Below, in pieces: positions 45,973-56,600 of a DNA stretch of 64,000 bases. This DNA is from Phialophora verrucosa (Eukaryota > Ascomycota > Eurotiomycetes > Chaetothyriales > Herpotrichiellaceae). How positions within the stretch are numbered: position 1 is the first letter of the stretch; every line of letters begins with the position of its first letter. A model generated the notes under the pieces. It did not search any database and was not told the DNA's origin. It saw only the letters and a list, made by a program, of their open reading frames with translations. Made by a program: the position numbers and the translations under genes. Where the stretch lies: the NCBI GenBank assembly GCA_002099365.1, contig MSED01000007.1, positions 620,001 through 684,000 on the forward strand, read 5' to 3'.

Positions 45973-47235
45973 TCAAGCGAACAAAAGCTCCGCCTGTTTC
46001 TCCGGCACCGGCTCGTATATCCTCTCTTCCACTCTTGACTGTCGGTTATGAGACATGCCGTCGTCCCAATAGAACACCAGCCCGCTCTCAGCCTCAGTCT
46101 TTACACCTGAAGCGGCTACCTTGACGAGGGGAGTCTGACTCAAAACCACGCGCGAAAGCATCCTTTGCAGAAGCCGTGGCGTGATCTCATGCGGTCGACC
46201 CTTTTGCAAGTCTTTGAGCCTCGAAGCGAACCGGGGACCATCGAGGATCAGACCGGATTGTTCTTCGAGGAATTCCTGAAGAGCATCCTCAACGCTCGGC
46301 CGTGGGGACGTCCGTCTTGGAATGAGCGCGGGGAATTCCTTCTTCCCGGTTACCAGGTTGTGAACTTCCCAGTATTCTGTCTCTGATTCTAGAGGAGGTA
46401 AGGCGGCTTTCATATTATGGTTGTACCATTTGATCCTCTGGTTCTTGTACCGGGAGAAAGGTAGAGGTTTGCTCCAGATTGTATGCGTTGGAGGGGAGAA
46501 CTTCAGTCTCACGCGTGGAGAAGAACCTGCGCGGGTGAAATGAGGCTGTTCGGTCGATTGAGAGACTAGCAGGGCTTGCAGGCGGGGGTGGAGGTCGAGT
46601 TTCCATTTGGGAGGATTCGCTTCGACGGGCGGATCAGGGACTTTGGCTTCTGTATAGAAGGTCTTGAAGGTGGTGGTGGAAACTGTAGGGGACAGCGAGG
46701 GATACAGAATGTCCGGCTGCGGTGTTGAGTCGGCGTCATCAGCATCTTGATCGTCCTCTAGCAGTTCTTCCAGTCCATCGTCCCCACCAGACCTTCTCGA
46801 GGACTTGGCTCGACCCTCCTCCTCCTCACCACTGTGATCGATCAGCAGTGTTGGACGCTCACCAGCAGCCTCCGCATTTGGATATAGGAACTTTGCTAGA
46901 AGTCTGTACTTGTTGGGTCCCACTCTGCCATAGGTCATCCGCAGGACCTTCTCCAACTGGGTAGATTGTCCCTGGTTCGCACGTCTGAGAACCGCGGCAT
47001 ATTTCCTCGCTAGCCGGAGTAGATGGGTGACTTTCTCGGGGGCGAGGACTGGGATGTTTTCCACATTGTTCCCTCTACCGAGCTTCACCTTGCCAGGCCG
47101 TCTAGGTATGAAACTACGGAACTTGTCGATTGTAAATTGGCGCATGTAAGAGCGACATTGCGGAAGCGGGAGGTAGCTGCATTCTCGAAGGCACGCGCGG
47201 TAGATGTGTGCTGGGTTCGATTCTGGAGGAGGCAT
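45973..47235 (-). CDS. LYR-motif family protein, probably mitochondrial
   Basis: Single exon of 420 residues. The N-terminus (HIYRACLRECSYLPLPQCRSY) is a complex-1 LYR helix with Ile in place of Leu (I11-Y12-R13), followed by further helices (KVTHLLRLARKYAAVLRRAN; LEKVLRMTYGRVGPNKYRLL). LYR proteins bind the acyl carrier protein and help assemble mitochondrial complexes or ribosomes (family knowledge). The remaining 270 residues are not typical of small LYRM proteins: an acidic linker, an Arg/Pro/Trp-containing middle (NQRIKWYNHNMKAALPPLES) and a C-terminal region ending in Glu-rich sequence. It may match the Cup1-like LYR group of long fungal proteins. A cleavable presequence is not obvious. 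Its start lies opposite the MBP1-like gene. Confidence 0.75.
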   Translation of the reverse strand: MPPPESNPAHIYRACLRECSYLPLPQCRSYMRQFTIDKFRSFIPRRPGKVKLGRGNNVENIPVLAPEKVTHLLRLARKYAAVLRRANQGQSTQLEKVLRMTYGRVGPNKYRLLAKFLYPNAEAAGERPTLLIDHSGEEEEGRAKSSRRSGGDDGLEELLEDDQDADDADSTPQPDILYPSLSPTVSTTTFKTFYTEAKVPDPPVEANPPKWKLDLHPRLQALLVSQSTEQPHFTRAGSSPRVRLKFSPPTHTIWSKPLPFSRYKNQRIKWYNHNMKAALPPLESETEYWEVHNLVTGKKEFPALIPRRTSPRPSVEDALQEFLEEQSGLILDGPRFASRLKDLQKGRPHEITPRLLQRMLSRVVLSQTPLVKVAASGVKTEAESGLVFYWDDGMSHNRQSRVEERIYEPVPEKQAELLFA

Positions 47236-47932
47236 TCACATTGTCAGTCTCGGCTGTGTGAAAAGGGAAAGCGACTGGACAAGCGAGTGGAAGGTGAGCA
47301 ACAGGTGAGTGATGCATGAGTGAATGAGTGGAGAATGAAGTTCTGGTGAAAGCCCGCGCAAAACGCGCTAACAAGGACGCGAGTCTGGCAGACAAACCAG
47401 TCAATCCCCCGCTCCACACGCTGCCAAAAGACGTGACCAATTTCGACCGCAGCCTTAGCCGAGAGGAAGGATAGTAGCACAGCTACACACAAACCACCTT
47501 CACGAAAGATAATAGCCGGCGCAGAACAGACCGCCCACATCCCAGTAGCGGTGGAAACATCGATATAATCGGCACTGACGACCCCCTTGCCTGACCGCCA
47601 GACAGCATCAAAGGCCGACATTGTTCCCCCTGCTCCGTGCAACATCCCTCAGCCGAAATCCAGACTCGACCCGTGCACCGCGCTCACTCCCACTCGGTCC
47701 CCGAGAGTTCGTCGCATACGCCCAGTGCTGAAAGTCCAGTCAGTTCGATTACCCTGGCCACCATCGCAGGGAAAAACAAGTCGTGCGGAAGCTGCTTTTG
47801 AAGAACCCCTGGGCGCGGCTCCGGCATATCGATATCGCACTTGCGCCGATATGCGCTGACCAGGCTTCAGAAACACCACTCTTGCAGCAAACGCTTTTGC
47901 CTGGCTGCCCCGACCGGTTTGCGCAATTCATT
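47236..47932. promoter_or_regulatory. Divergent promoter of LYR-family and MBP1-like genes
   Basis: About 700 bases separate the two starts. Two ACGCG cores, the centre of the MluI cell-cycle box bound by MBF, occur close together at 47363-47367 and 47377-47381. Their presence upstream of an MBF-subunit gene could mean autoregulation, but neither is a full ACGCGT. Confidence 0.45.
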
Positions 47933-50671
47933 ATGGCCTCAGGCGGTATTTATACACAACCTCCTCCGTCGTTCCCCCAGCACGGCCATTCTAATTCTAT
48001 GAACGCCCCATTCCCGCAAGCTCCTTCACCTATGGGGCCTTATGAAGCTCAGTCGGTCGCTTCTACACCCGCGCCGACTCCTCTTCCTCCGAGACCAGCA
48101 TCCCAGCATCACCAACAAGGTCAGGCGCAGCAGCAACAACTGGCTTACAGCACAAATGGAGGCATGATGGCTGCCCCCAACAGCTTTGGTGGATACTCCG
48201 AGGCAAACATGTTTGCGCAGCCCAACCTATACTCGAACGGCGTGAAGCCACAGATCTATACGGCTGTATACTCTAATGTCTCTGTTTTTGAGATGGAGGT
48301 AAACGGTGTTGCGGTCATGCGGCGGCGGGCGGATTCTTGGCTGAATGCCACCCAGATACTCAAAGTTGCGGGGGTTGACAAGGGAAAGAGAACGAAGGTG
48401 CTTGAGAAGGAAATTACCGGCGAGCATGAAAAGGTACAAGGCGGCTACGGCAAGTATCAAGGCACTTGGGTCAATTATCAGCGCGGTCGCGAGTTCTGCA
48501 GACAATATGGTGTCGAGCAGCTCCTGCTCCCTCTGCTGGAGTACGACATCAGCTCGGACGGCATGTCGGGCGCATCGCAGGGTATTGAGACGCCGACGAA
48601 AGAACAAGCCATGGCCGCGCAAAGAAAGCGGATGTACGGTGGTGATGGCCGACCTCCGGGACAGTCTGTTGGCGGCACGTTTTTCAAGAACATGTCCAGT
48701 ACAGCAGCGAACGCCATCCATGCACTCAACCGAACACGCCTGGACTCACCGAACATGGATGGACGTCGCTCGGCTGGGCCTCGAAGACAATCTCAACCTT
48801 TCAACTACAGTCAGGAACCCATGTACGGCAGTCAGCAGAGTATGCCCAGTATGACAACCCAGGACAGTTTTGGCACGAATGGCGGAATCATGAGCCAGGG
48901 CGCAAGTTTTGCAGATTTTCCAAACACCGACGCACAAGAGCCGCCGCGGAAGCGCATTCGACCTTCACCTCAGTCTTCTTTCCTCTATGATGGTGCCATC
49001 GACCTCAGCATGCAGGACGGTACTCCCACAGACCCGAACGTCTCCTTCTTCTCCCAGCCCAGTCAATCCTTTATCGCTTCGGATCCTCTACACTATGGCA
49101 TCGAACCACTCCCGCACCCCTCCGGGCCGTTGGAGGAGCAAAAAAGGGATCTTCTACTCGATCTATTCATCGACCCGGAAAGAACAGATTTTGACGATCA
49201 CCCGGCTTTCCTGCGCCTGAGCGGTGACGAGTTCGAGGTGCCCATTGATGGCTCATGTAATACTGCGTTGCACTGGGCGGCGACTTTGGCGCGCATAGCC
49301 CTAGTGCGAAAGCTGCTCGACAAGGGGTTCAACATGCGGCGGGCCAATAGTGGAGGAGAAACTGCTCTGATAGCCGCTTGTCAAGCACGAAACAATCTGG
49401 ATCGCAGCAGCTTCCCAGCTCTGCTCGAGCTTCTTGGACCCAGCATTGAAGTCAGAGACGGGCGCGGACGAACGCTTCTGCACCACATTGCCGTATCTTC
49501 TGCAATGAAGGGCAGAGCCTCAGTGGGAAAATATTACCTGGAGTCGCTGTTAGAGTACGTCATCCGGCAAGGAACGGCGTCGCAATCGATCATGTCCTTC
49601 GACACGATGAATGGAGTCAACAGCCAGACCCAACCAAATCCAATGACTTTGGCAAGATTCATGTCGGAGATCGTCAATGCACAAGACAAAGCAGGAGATA
49701 CAGCCCTCAACCTGGCAGCGAGAACCAGTACGACTGCCATTATTGATCAGTTAATTGAAGTCGGAGCCGACACAAGCATTGCCAATCGTGGCGGTCTTGC
49801 TCCCGTCGACTTCGGAGTGCAAGGCCAGGCAACTGGTGGCATGACTGACCCGAGCTTGCCAAATCTGTTCGAGCAGCCTTCCATGGCCAATGGATCACCT
49901 CAAAAGTCCTTCGAGGACGCTCAAGAGGGACTCATGACTTGTAAGAGCTATTATTCACAGAAATCCTTGGAGATGCTAACAGTGATTGTAGCGATAAGAG
50001 AAGTTCTCTCACAGTCTGAAGCCGACTTCGCTGCGGAAATGAAAGAAAAGAAGGACATACTGGATAAGACTAATGCAGCGCTTAAGGAATCCGGCAACTC
50101 GCTCGCGGAAGAGCGACGTCGACTGGAAGATGCACGCGCCAAGGTCCGAGAGAAGGACGAACTGGAGCAGAAGATTGCCAATCTGCGGCAGGCGACGGCA
50201 AAGTTACGGGCGGAACTCAGTGCAATGGACCCCCCGGCAACGATACAGGAGCACGTCGCGGTAGGTGAAGCTGATAAAGGTCTCGACCTGGACGGGCAGC
50301 TGCCAGTAATTGCACAATCGTTGCAGAACGGAGAAGCCGACCCCGGCAACATGGCCTTGAACCAGGAGCAAGCCAATCTACTGGCGAGCCTGGAAAGAGC
50401 GGAGGTCATGTCCGGGCGTGCCAAGGTGTATCAGCGACACAACCAACAACTGGAACAGACAGCAAAGGCGCTCAAAGCTCGCAGTGGTGAGCTGGAAGAG
50501 CGGTACAAGAAAATTGTGAGCCTATGCACGGGCGCAGACGAAGATAAGGTCGATGAGCTATTGGACAATCTGGTGCAGGCGGTCATCAGTGAGCAGAAGG
50601 AGATGAGCAACAACTCACAGTTGCCGCGAGTCAGGGAGTTTTTACGTCTGGTGCAAGGGTCGGGGAATTAG
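47933..50671 (+). CDS. MBP1: MBF cell-cycle transcription factor (Mbp1/Res2, APSES-ankyrin)
   Basis: DNA-binding subunit of the G1/S transcription complex MBF. The model has exons 47933-49940 and 49992-50671 and gives 895 residues. A Pro/Gln/Ser-rich N-terminus is followed by the APSES/KilA-N domain at about 107-205 (IYTAVYSNVSVFEMEVNG; WLNATQILKVAGVDKGKR; YGKYQGTWVNYQRGREF). Ankyrin repeats lie at about 440-640 (TALHWAATLARIALVRKLLD; GDTALNLAARTSTTAIIDQL). A coiled coil runs from about 690 and ends in a conserved-looking Swi6-like C-terminal helix region. The 51-nt intron (GTAAGAGC, branch GATGCTAACAG, TAG) is a multiple of three with no stop, so the gene also reads through as one open frame. 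The start at 47933 (MASGGIYTQ) is preferred over upstream in-frame sequence, which lacks conserved character. Confidence 0.93.
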   Translation: MASGGIYTQPPPSFPQHGHSNSMNAPFPQAPSPMGPYEAQSVASTPAPTPLPPRPASQHHQQGQAQQQQLAYSTNGGMMAAPNSFGGYSEANMFAQPNLYSNGVKPQIYTAVYSNVSVFEMEVNGVAVMRRRADSWLNATQILKVAGVDKGKRTKVLEKEITGEHEKVQGGYGKYQGTWVNYQRGREFCRQYGVEQLLLPLLEYDISSDGMSGASQGIETPTKEQAMAAQRKRMYGGDGRPPGQSVGGTFFKNMSSTAANAIHALNRTRLDSPNMDGRRSAGPRRQSQPFNYSQEPMYGSQQSMPSMTTQDSFGTNGGIMSQGASFADFPNTDAQEPPRKRIRPSPQSSFLYDGAIDLSMQDGTPTDPNVSFFSQPSQSFIASDPLHYGIEPLPHPSGPLEEQKRDLLLDLFIDPERTDFDDHPAFLRLSGDEFEVPIDGSCNTALHWAATLARIALVRKLLDKGFNMRRANSGGETALIAACQARNNLDRSSFPALLELLGPSIEVRDGRGRTLLHHIAVSSAMKGRASVGKYYLESLLEYVIRQGTASQSIMSFDTMNGVNSQTQPNPMTLARFMSEIVNAQDKAGDTALNLAARTSTTAIIDQLIEVGADTSIANRGGLAPVDFGVQGQATGGMTDPSLPNLFEQPSMANGSPQKSFEDAQEGLMTCKSYYSQKSLEMLTVIVAIREVLSQSEADFAAEMKEKKDILDKTNAALKESGNSLAEERRRLEDARAKVREKDELEQKIANLRQATAKLRAELSAMDPPATIQEHVAVGEADKGLDLDGQLPVIAQSLQNGEADPGNMALNQEQANLLASLERAEVMSGRAKVYQRHNQQLEQTAKALKARSGELEERYKKIVSLCTGADEDKVDELLDNLVQAVISEQKEMSNNSQLPRVREFLRLVQGSGN

Positions 50672-51994
50672 AGAGGTGTGTGCGACCCAATGGCGAGACT
50701 CACCGAGATGTTCGAGCGCATGTGCACGCGTCCTGAACATGGCCTTGGTGGTATTGCGGTAATGCCCCCAGTACATGCTATTGTGAATGTTTAATGAGCG
50801 ACGCATTTGTGGCTTGAAAATGCTAGGCAGTGATGGAAGTCACGCACAACTGTTTATCAGTTGAAGCTCGACGATGCACGCGCATCGCTGTCAATAATAA
50901 CAGTTGTCTTTGCTACCGGCCTCACATGCGCGCGGGTAGTCCAGAATAGCTCTGGTGGTCGACCTGGCCGCGATAAAAATGCAGTAAGTCCGTGAGATTG
51001 CCATTGTCGGTGGTTGGACACGAGCCGCTCATATGCAGAATTGGTTGGCATCCGCGGCGGCTCTGCTTGGGCCCGAAACGTCGTGGGATCAAAAATTCAG
51101 ACGCCCAGGGCGAATGGATAGGGAGGCCCACGAGTGCAGGGGCGCGGATAAGCTGGCGTTTCAAGATCGAGCCTGAGACGATAGGCGGAGAAGCCACCCT
51201 TTATTTTCCCCCGGCGCGCCAATGACGCCCCCGAGTCCCTGCCCCTGCCTGCGGTTCGTCGCACGCCATTGTGTCGAATCTGCCGGCAAAGCAGCCACTT
51301 CCGAGACGCCATCCCTTCGCCTGCGCATTCTTCGACGTGGTGTTGCAGGAGCACACGACTGCCCAGTATAGCAGCAGGCCCAGCGATTCGCTTGTTCTGT
51401 CTTGACGCTCCATGCAGCCCCTCTTGCGACATCCCACACTTGGCCCATGCCCAATTGAGCCTCGATCTGCTCGAGCCTTGCTATGTTTCATGCCAGCATC
51501 CACTTGGGGCCTCGCCGTCGTCTTTCACCATGTCGTAGCCTCTCCTGTCACGCTGCACCGGTGCAGACCGCTGTGGCCTGGGTCGGTGGAAGACCCCGCA
51601 GACCGAAGTATCCCTTTGGGTCCACCAGCATGTGTCAACTCAGCGTGACGGAAGGGGATCCCCTACGCCAAATGTTTTATACCGATCCCCCTCCCGTCTT
51701 GGGTTGTGATACACTCATCAGACCACACGCTCTTTGCACAGGCCGGCCAGGAACACTCTCCTTTCCTCCTTTCCTCCCAGCTTCATTCTTTCTCATCATT
51801 ACGCGCTCGTGGGCAGGTCTCCTACTCCCCTCTCGTCGAGCATTTCCATTCTTTTCTGGCAGTCGCTGGCCGTGCCTACATTCCTTTTGAACGAGCAGTG
51901 CTCGGTCCCATCCACAGTCTCGACGACTCCCTTTGCACTTCGAACCACCATTTACGATTAGAACCCTTTGAAAAGCAACCCGAACAAGATAAAG
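50672..51994. other. Intergenic region upstream of a signal-peptide protein gene
   Basis: About 1.3 kb with no convincing gene. The 200 bases before 51995 are strongly pyrimidine-rich (repeated CTCCTTTC-type runs), typical of well-expressed fungal promoters and 5' UTRs. Confidence 0.5.
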
Positions 51995-52924
51995 ATGCAT
52001 TTCCCCAGCATTGCAGCCTCAGCTTTGTTGCTGTTGGCCGAGGTCGACGTTATCTCCGCCAAAGCCATCTTGCACCTACCAAACGCCGTCCGAAGGAGAA
52101 ACGACCTCGAGGATGGAATGAAGAGGGATGTCAACAAAATCTTCCGAAGAGCACCCCAGATGTCGTCGAATGGAAATCTCTCTGTGACCGCGCCCAACGC
52201 CGCGCTGAACCAGTCAATTGCCGACGCATGTGTCGATAGCCTCGGCAAGCTCACCTCCGTTGACAATGATGCCGGAATGGCTGCCTGCTACAACATCATC
52301 CAATACGACGAAACGGCCGGCGCGTTTGAAGCGGATCTCCGACTTTACCAGATGTTCACGCCCACGGGAGATTTTGCGGATGTGCCTGTCAACGATATCA
52401 TGATCAGCTTGACCTATCCCACCAGCACCACATTTCAGTCGCTGACCAAGAGGAGAAAGCGAGATCTGGAGGCGCGACAGAGTAGCATGCTCGAGGTTCA
52501 GCAATATACTCTTTTTGGCACCTTTGAGTCGAATCTCGACCTGACCAAGCTGAACGACACCCAGGTCATGTCGCTGATGCTCCCGGACGTCAAGATCAAC
52601 GCCGCCATTGATTCTTTGCAGCCGATCATGGCCAACCTCAGTGCCGCGGATGGAGCTTGGTTCGTGGTCGGACAGTTCAAGGACGAATTCAAGAATGGGC
52701 TTGTTACAACCACGGCAGCCACCGCCGCAATTGCCGCTGCAGTGCCTTTTGTGCTGCCTGGAACGACGCTGGGTATCTTCCCGACTGGACTGATCGTCAC
52801 GTGCGCCTGGACGGTGCTGTTCTTCCTCGCGTACGGCCTGGGCACGATTGGCCGCATTCAATATAGAAGTGCGTATAGAAAGAGAAAGGCGGCTCAGGCC
52901 GGCCGGACCGGAAAGCGAATATAG
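51995..52924 (+). CDS. Signal-peptide membrane or secretory-pathway protein, unknown function
   Basis: Single exon of 309 residues started at MHFPSIAASALLLLAEVDVI, a typical signal peptide; an in-frame ATG nine codons upstream would bury it. After the signal there are basic pairs (KR, RR) that could be Kex2-type sites. A soluble domain has two Cys (ADACVDSLG; MAACYNIIQ) and motifs such as GFLADVP-like DFADVPVNDIMISLTYP. A further basic stretch (LTKRRKRDLEARQ) is followed by beta-like sequence. The C-terminus has an Ala/Thr/Val-rich hydrophobic stretch and a clear membrane span (GLIVTCAWTVLFFLAYGLG), then a basic tail. I do not recognise the family. It looks like a type I membrane protein of the secretory pathway, perhaps proteolytically processed. 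Confidence 0.75.
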   Translation: MHFPSIAASALLLLAEVDVISAKAILHLPNAVRRRNDLEDGMKRDVNKIFRRAPQMSSNGNLSVTAPNAALNQSIADACVDSLGKLTSVDNDAGMAACYNIIQYDETAGAFEADLRLYQMFTPTGDFADVPVNDIMISLTYPTSTTFQSLTKRRKRDLEARQSSMLEVQQYTLFGTFESNLDLTKLNDTQVMSLMLPDVKINAAIDSLQPIMANLSAADGAWFVVGQFKDEFKNGLVTTTAATAAIAAAVPFVLPGTTLGIFPTGLIVTCAWTVLFFLAYGLGTIGRIQYRSAYRKRKAAQAGRTGKRI

Positions 52925-53664
52925 ACAAAGGCCCATTGGAATGGGTGCAGCATTCTCGCCCCCCAATCAACAGTTTGAGGGACCACCAATTTTGGCGATT
53001 ATGTGGACCAAGTTTTTACAATTCTGTGAGATACCCTCGTTTGTCCCTGGATGTGGAAGTGCAATGTATCAACAATTGGACCGAGAAGATATCTACTGTA
53101 CTTCAGATACTCGTAGAAAGATAGGCGTACGCGGATGTGTGAAATGTGAATATGAGAAATGAATCCCACGTGAGCAACCCTTTTTTTTTTCGATATGCCC
53201 TTTTTTTCCATCTCCATCTCACTAAGTCTTCACTCTGCCTTCCCCGCTTTTGTGAATGACACCTGATGTGATGCGGCGCACAAACAAAGACTCAGCAGTC
53301 GATCGATCGATGCAACACAAGCTGCTCGCCTCGTCCTGATTCGCCACCATCTCACGATACGGCTTCACTGACACTGACCTGCCCCGGCCTGGCCTGTGTG
53401 ATGTTATGCTCCCGCACATACCTAATATTGTTGCTGTAAATACAATTACTTCCATAGGATCACTTCCCCGCGTCTCTATTCCTAGGCCTAGGGCTTGATC
53501 GAGCCACTCACCTAATTGACAGTCACCCCGGTGGCCGTACAAAAATTTTCGTTCGACCCATGTATGACTGTTCCGCTCACTGGATCAATATCGAAGCTGC
53601 CACGGTTATTGGGCCCTGTGGCTCTCCGAGCCAGAAAATCTACAACAGCCTGTCGTGAGCCGCG
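52925..53664. other. Intergenic region between the signal-peptide gene and EMW1
   Basis: Holds a 3' UTR and the EMW1 promoter. Two thymine runs occur near 53180-53210. No gene recognised. Confidence 0.45.
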
Positions 53665-56600
53665 ATGGAGCACCTCTTCCCGTACCCCAAGATGGGCACG
53701 TCGTTCCTCGAAGTCCTGCACGACACTCTGACCCGCAAGTTACTCGGTTTCGAGGCCTCGCACGCGGAACCCACGCCCTTCATCGGCGGCGTCACCTCGA
53801 GGCTGAAATTCCTGCTCAACGACGCGACGCAGCAGCTCTCGATTCTGAAGATCGGATACACGGCTCTCGAGGCATTTCTGCAAGCCAACTGCACGGGCCC
53901 GCCGCTCGACTTCGACCCAGAAGAAGTCATCTTCCCGGAGACGTATCGCAGGGGGGACCTGACGGCGCTGAGAGAGGAATTGTTCCAGCACCTTTCCGTG
54001 GACGGGTGCCGACCGTACCCGTTGACGCCGCATATTGAGCTGTTCTGGCTCGCCAAGGTCATCATGTCGAACATCACGCTGGCCGAAGCGGGGTTCAACG
54101 GCCGGAGAGCACGGGTGCGAGTCAACTTCTGGCATCAGAAACTACTCTCGGAGGAGTCCCCCAGTCTGCGAGACGTCATCTACTCAGACGCTGGGGTGCT
54201 GGAACAGCAGCTCTCGGCGCGGCTGGCCTTTGGCGGGTCAGCCGCCGAGGAACATTTCGTGGAGTTCATGGTCGAGCGCGCCGTCATCCGGACGTACTAT
54301 GGAGATGACGCGCTAGCTAGGATAGATCTCGCCAGGGCGGCATCGACTCGAGACTTTCAATTCGTCTTGACCGGTGCGCTGGGGAAGAGGACGAAGTTCC
54401 AGGAGCACGACACCAGTCAGCTTGTGGTGCTGGCAAAGAGCAGAGACCATGAACCCGAGCCGTACAGCAGTCGAAAGAACAGTAAAGCCGAGGGTGTGGA
54501 GTCCAGGCAGGGAGGACTCGCAGAGGCTGAGAAGTCGTCACCCTCAATATCGCTACCTCCACTTCACCGGACAGCGACACCAACATCATCGACAAAGACA
54601 GACTACCATCACGAACCTACTTCTCCTCTGGCCAACCCGCCCGTTCAACCCGAGAATGTCCTCCTGAACGACGATACACTTCTTGAACGCATCCACTTCA
54701 AGGCGACCGCCGAGCCGTCATCATCATTGCCATCCCCGTCGCTGTCCGCGGACGCCATGACACATGTCACTTCCTCCGACTCGTCCTTACCACCACAGCT
54801 TGCGGCACTCGACCCCGCGGACCAACCGCTCCTCTTCCCGATGGACAGCGCGATTCTCCTCGCCACGGCGAGCAGCATCACCAACACCTCGCCTGAAGAC
54901 GGTCTAGTGCGGGAGGAAACGCTCCCCTACGCCACGAGAGTCCTAGAGGGCGGCTCGTCCAATTGGCAGGTCTACACCCAAGCTTTGCTCGTTCGCAGCC
55001 GGATAGAAGGCTATCGCGCCAGAACGGCCGAGCGGGGCCTCCTGCAACTTCAAGCGCTGGTCGACCAAGTCATTGCCGAGACGTCGCAGAGTGTCCCGCC
55101 CTCGAAGCCCGAGTCAGATGATACAACATCCACCACTACTACCACCGCCACCACACTCGAAGGCACAGGATCGAGTACGTTCCTACCGAAACCCAAACCC
55201 TCTGAATCGGCCTCCGTGGCCGAACGGCTCAAGTACATCTACCAGCTCTCGCCGCCCCTCCGTTGGGAGCTCGAGGCGGAACTCGCCCAGCGCTGGACAT
55301 CGATGGGCGGCCTCAAGACCGCGCTGGACATCTACACCCGTCTGCAAATGCACGCCGAAGTGGCCTTGTGTCTCGCGGCATCGGACCAAGAAGCCAAGGC
55401 GGTCGCAGGGCTCAAGGATCTCCTCTTCGACGTCGTCGATAGCAGCACCACCACCACGGCTGCACAAGAACCTGTGGCCCCAGGCAAAGAGAAGCTCCGA
55501 TCACCGCTACCGGCAGACGCGCCTCGCCTGCTTTGCATCCTAGGCGACATCACCTCCCAGCCAGAGTACTACACACTTTCGTGGACGGTTTCATCGTCAC
55601 GGTACGCCCGCGCCCAACGCTCTCTGGGCCGGTACTTCACCAAACAACGCGAGTACGAGCGCGCAGCCGAGGCATTTCGCCTTGCGTTGAACATTTCGCG
55701 CCTCGACCGAGCGAGTTGGTTCGCCCTGGGCTGCATCCAGCTTGAACTAGAGGAGTTCACGTCCGCAGTGGAATCCTTCACCCGGTGTGTTCAGTTGGAG
55801 GATCAGGACGCGGAGAGCTGGTCCAACCTTGCCGTCGCGCTGTTGAGCCTTCCCAGGCCGGTGGCAGAGGCGGCCGCACTAGATGGGCAGACAGAGGAGG
55901 ACCTGGACCAGGACCAGGACCAGAGTCAGACCAATGGCATCGCAAGCCCGGAGAGAAGAGTAGACCCGTACCGCCACGTCCGCGACGCGCTCCGCGCGCT
56001 CCGTCGCGCCGCTACGCTCAAGCGCGACGACCCCCGCATCTGGGACAACTACCTCACCGTTGCGGCGAGCATCCCACCCAGCGCGGGCACGCCGTGGGCG
56101 GAAATCATCCAGGCGACGAGCCGGGTGATTGAACTGCGCGGGAGAAAGGAAGGAGAAAGCTGTATCGACCTGGCGATCCTCAAAGTCCTGACCGAGTATG
56201 TTACTGAGCACTGGAAATATCCGTCTCCAGACGAGGACGTAGAAGAAGTGGTGGCAGGGGAGGTGGAAGCAAAGGCAGAGGCATCAGGCGTTGTTGAGCA
56301 GGAGACGGCCTCGGACGAGAATCCAGCAGGTGCAGGTGCAGGTGCGGGAGCAAAAGCAGAAAACGAGGCGGGAGCAGGAGTAGCACCAGGGGCAGCACCG
56401 GTATCAGCACCACCAAAACGACTTCCCTACACGCCCCGCTCCTTCCTCCACCTGATCGACAAGCAAGTGACCCCCCTCGCCACGTCCTCGCCAAAGCTAT
56501 ACACCCTCCTAAGCAACGTCTCCGAGTGGCGGCTCCGCCCACACCAATCCTTAATGCAGGCCGAAAAGGCCTGGCTCGCCACCCTCACCCTCCCACTCAC

